Source: JASLPR01 sp964496475 (GTDB lineage Bacteria; Chloroflexota; UBA11872; VXNJ01). From it: DNA of 5,531 nucleotides. The notes under the pieces were generated by a model. The model saw only the letters and a list, made by a program, of their open reading frames with translations, was not told where the DNA came from and made no database searches. The translations under genes were made by a program, and so were the position numbers. Positions 4,815 through 5,531 of this stretch are shown here, one piece after another; position 1 is the stretch's first letter; every line of letters starts with the position of its first letter. The DNA lies in assembly GCA_964496475.1 (NCBI GenBank), contig CAZBZS010000081.1, positions 1-5,531 on the forward strand, in the 5' to 3' direction.

Positions 4815-5531
4815 CAGGTGGTGGGCTGGCGGACGGCGGCGAGGCGCTGGCGGAGGCTGGAAATCTCGTCGCGGTGTTCGGCGGCGCGTTCGAATTCGAG
4901 GGCGTCGGCGGCCAGGCGCATCTTCTTGTCGAGTTCCTTGACCCGCAGGGACATCTCGCGTGGGGTGGGCTCGCTGAGGCGGGCGAAGCCAGGCTCGTAG
5001 CCGGGTTTGTCCTCGGCAGCGGCGGTGGCGGTTTCGACGAGCATTTCGCGGATGTCGCGGTGGGCTTTCTGGACGCTTTCGGCGGTGATGCCGTGGTCGC
5101 GGTTGTAGGCGACCTGGATGCTGCGGCGGCGATAGGTTTCGTCGATGGCGTTTTTCATGCTGTCGGTGACGCGGTCGGCGTACATGATGACGTGGCCGTT
5201 GATGTGGCGGGCGGCGCGGCCGACGGTCTGGATGAGGGAGACCTTTGAGCGGAGGAAGCCCTCCTTGTCGGCGTCGAGGATGGCGACCAAGGAGACTTCG
5301 GGTAGGTCGAGTCCTTCGCGGAGGAGGTTAATGCCGACGACGACGTCGTAAACGCCGCGGCGGAGGTCGCTGAGAATCTCGATGCGCTCGAGGGTGTCGA
5401 CCTCGGAGTGGAGATAGTGGACCTTGATGCCCATCTCGGCGAGGTAGTCGGCGAGGTCTTCGGCCATGCGCTTGGTGGGGGTGGCGGAGGAGAAGATGGC
5501 CTGGTTGACGTGGGCGAGGAATTCGTCGAAG
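4814..5531 (-). CDS. uvrB: UvrB excinuclease subunit, C-terminal part, with apparent internal deletion; 5'-truncated by window edge
   Basis: UvrB is the damage-verifying, helicase-like subunit of the UvrABC nucleotide excision complex. The frame runs to the right edge, so the ATG at 5467-5465 is internal; upstream codons read 'FDEFLAHVNQAIFSSATP'. The C-terminal half is well conserved: 'LHSEVDTLER', motif V 'VGINLLREGLDLPEVSLVAI' with 'DADKEGF', motif VI 'QTVGRAAR' (5207-5230) with its ATP-contacting arginines, 'YADRVTDSM', and a complete UVR domain (about 4841-4951) that contacts UvrC. The oddity is at about 5474-5479. 'SATP' is joined directly to 'TKRMAED', whereas E. coli UvrB as I recall it has about 58 residues between them, including the 'RPTGLLDP' stretch and the 'VLVTTL' strand that opens helicase domain 3. 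The frame is otherwise undisturbed. Such a protein is probably inactive if the deletion is real. Two small membrane-protein genes follow on the same strand. Confidence 0.93.
   Translation of the reverse strand, partial: FDEFLAHVNQAIFSSATPTKRMAEDLADYLAEMGIKVHYLHSEVDTLERIEILSDLRRGVYDVVVGINLLREGLDLPEVSLVAILDADKEGFLRSKVSLIQTVGRAARHINGHVIMYADRVTDSMKNAIDETYRRRSIQVAYNRDHGITAESVQKAHRDIREMLVETATAAAEDKPGYEPGFARLSEPTPREMSLRVKELDKKMRLAADALEFERAAEHRDEISSLRQRLAAVRQPTT

Noticed and set aside
4874..5248. Plus-strand open frame opposite uvrB
   Set aside because: The minus strand encodes clear UvrB motifs here; the plus frame is Gly/Ala/Val-rich with no motif.
5465..5467. ATG at 5467 as the start of a short UvrB-like protein
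   Set aside because: The frame continues to the window edge and upstream codons encode the conserved stretch ending in 'SATP', so this Met is the internal one of 'TKRMAED'.

Overview
The window is GC-rich (roughly 60-65% by eye), tightly packed bacterial DNA whose main theme is DNA repair. The protein sequences resemble those of Chloroflexota, possibly Dehalococcoidia-like lineages. That placement is an impression from the PcrA and UvrB sequences and from the bacterial use of an archaeal/eukaryal-type ATP-dependent ligase; it was not tested by a search.

Plus strand, 1-4272: three reading frames follow one another with almost no gaps, all in the same phase. The first (1-1608, cut by the left edge) is the helicase core of a PcrA/UvrD superfamily 1 helicase. 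It ends at a TAG. Three bases later, still in frame, an 83-codon frame (1612-1863) encodes what is normally the C-terminal Tudor-like domain of the same protein, so one stop codon splits a colinear PcrA. Directly after its stop, with no spacer, a GTG starts an 802-codon gene (1864-4272). This gene fuses a complete HAD phosphatase (MtnX/SerB-like) to a complete ATP-dependent DNA ligase of the archaeal Lig1 type. The fusion is the most unusual object in the window.

Minus strand, 4283-5531: a convergent cluster starts at the right edge with the C-terminal part of uvrB (4814-5531, cut by the edge). Two small membrane-protein genes of unknown function follow it (4496-4771 and 4283-4465). The uvrB frame appears to lack about 58 conserved residues between the 'SATP' motif and 'TKRMAED', removed without shifting the frame. 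A possible 16-residue mini-ORF bridges uvrB and the first membrane-protein gene. The two clusters meet tail to tail with only 10 bases between stop codons.

How the genes could work together: UvrB handles damage recognition and incision in nucleotide excision repair, UvrD/PcrA-type helicases displace the incised strand, and a ligase seals the nick. The window therefore encodes three steps of one pathway, plus a phosphatase domain that could act on DNA ends or on an unrelated metabolite. Two of the repair genes look damaged (the pcrA stop and the uvrB deletion), so assembly or sequencing error should be excluded before either is treated as biology. I saw no RNA genes, CRISPR arrays, insertion sequences or clear promoters. 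No stretch over 300 bases lacks a gene.
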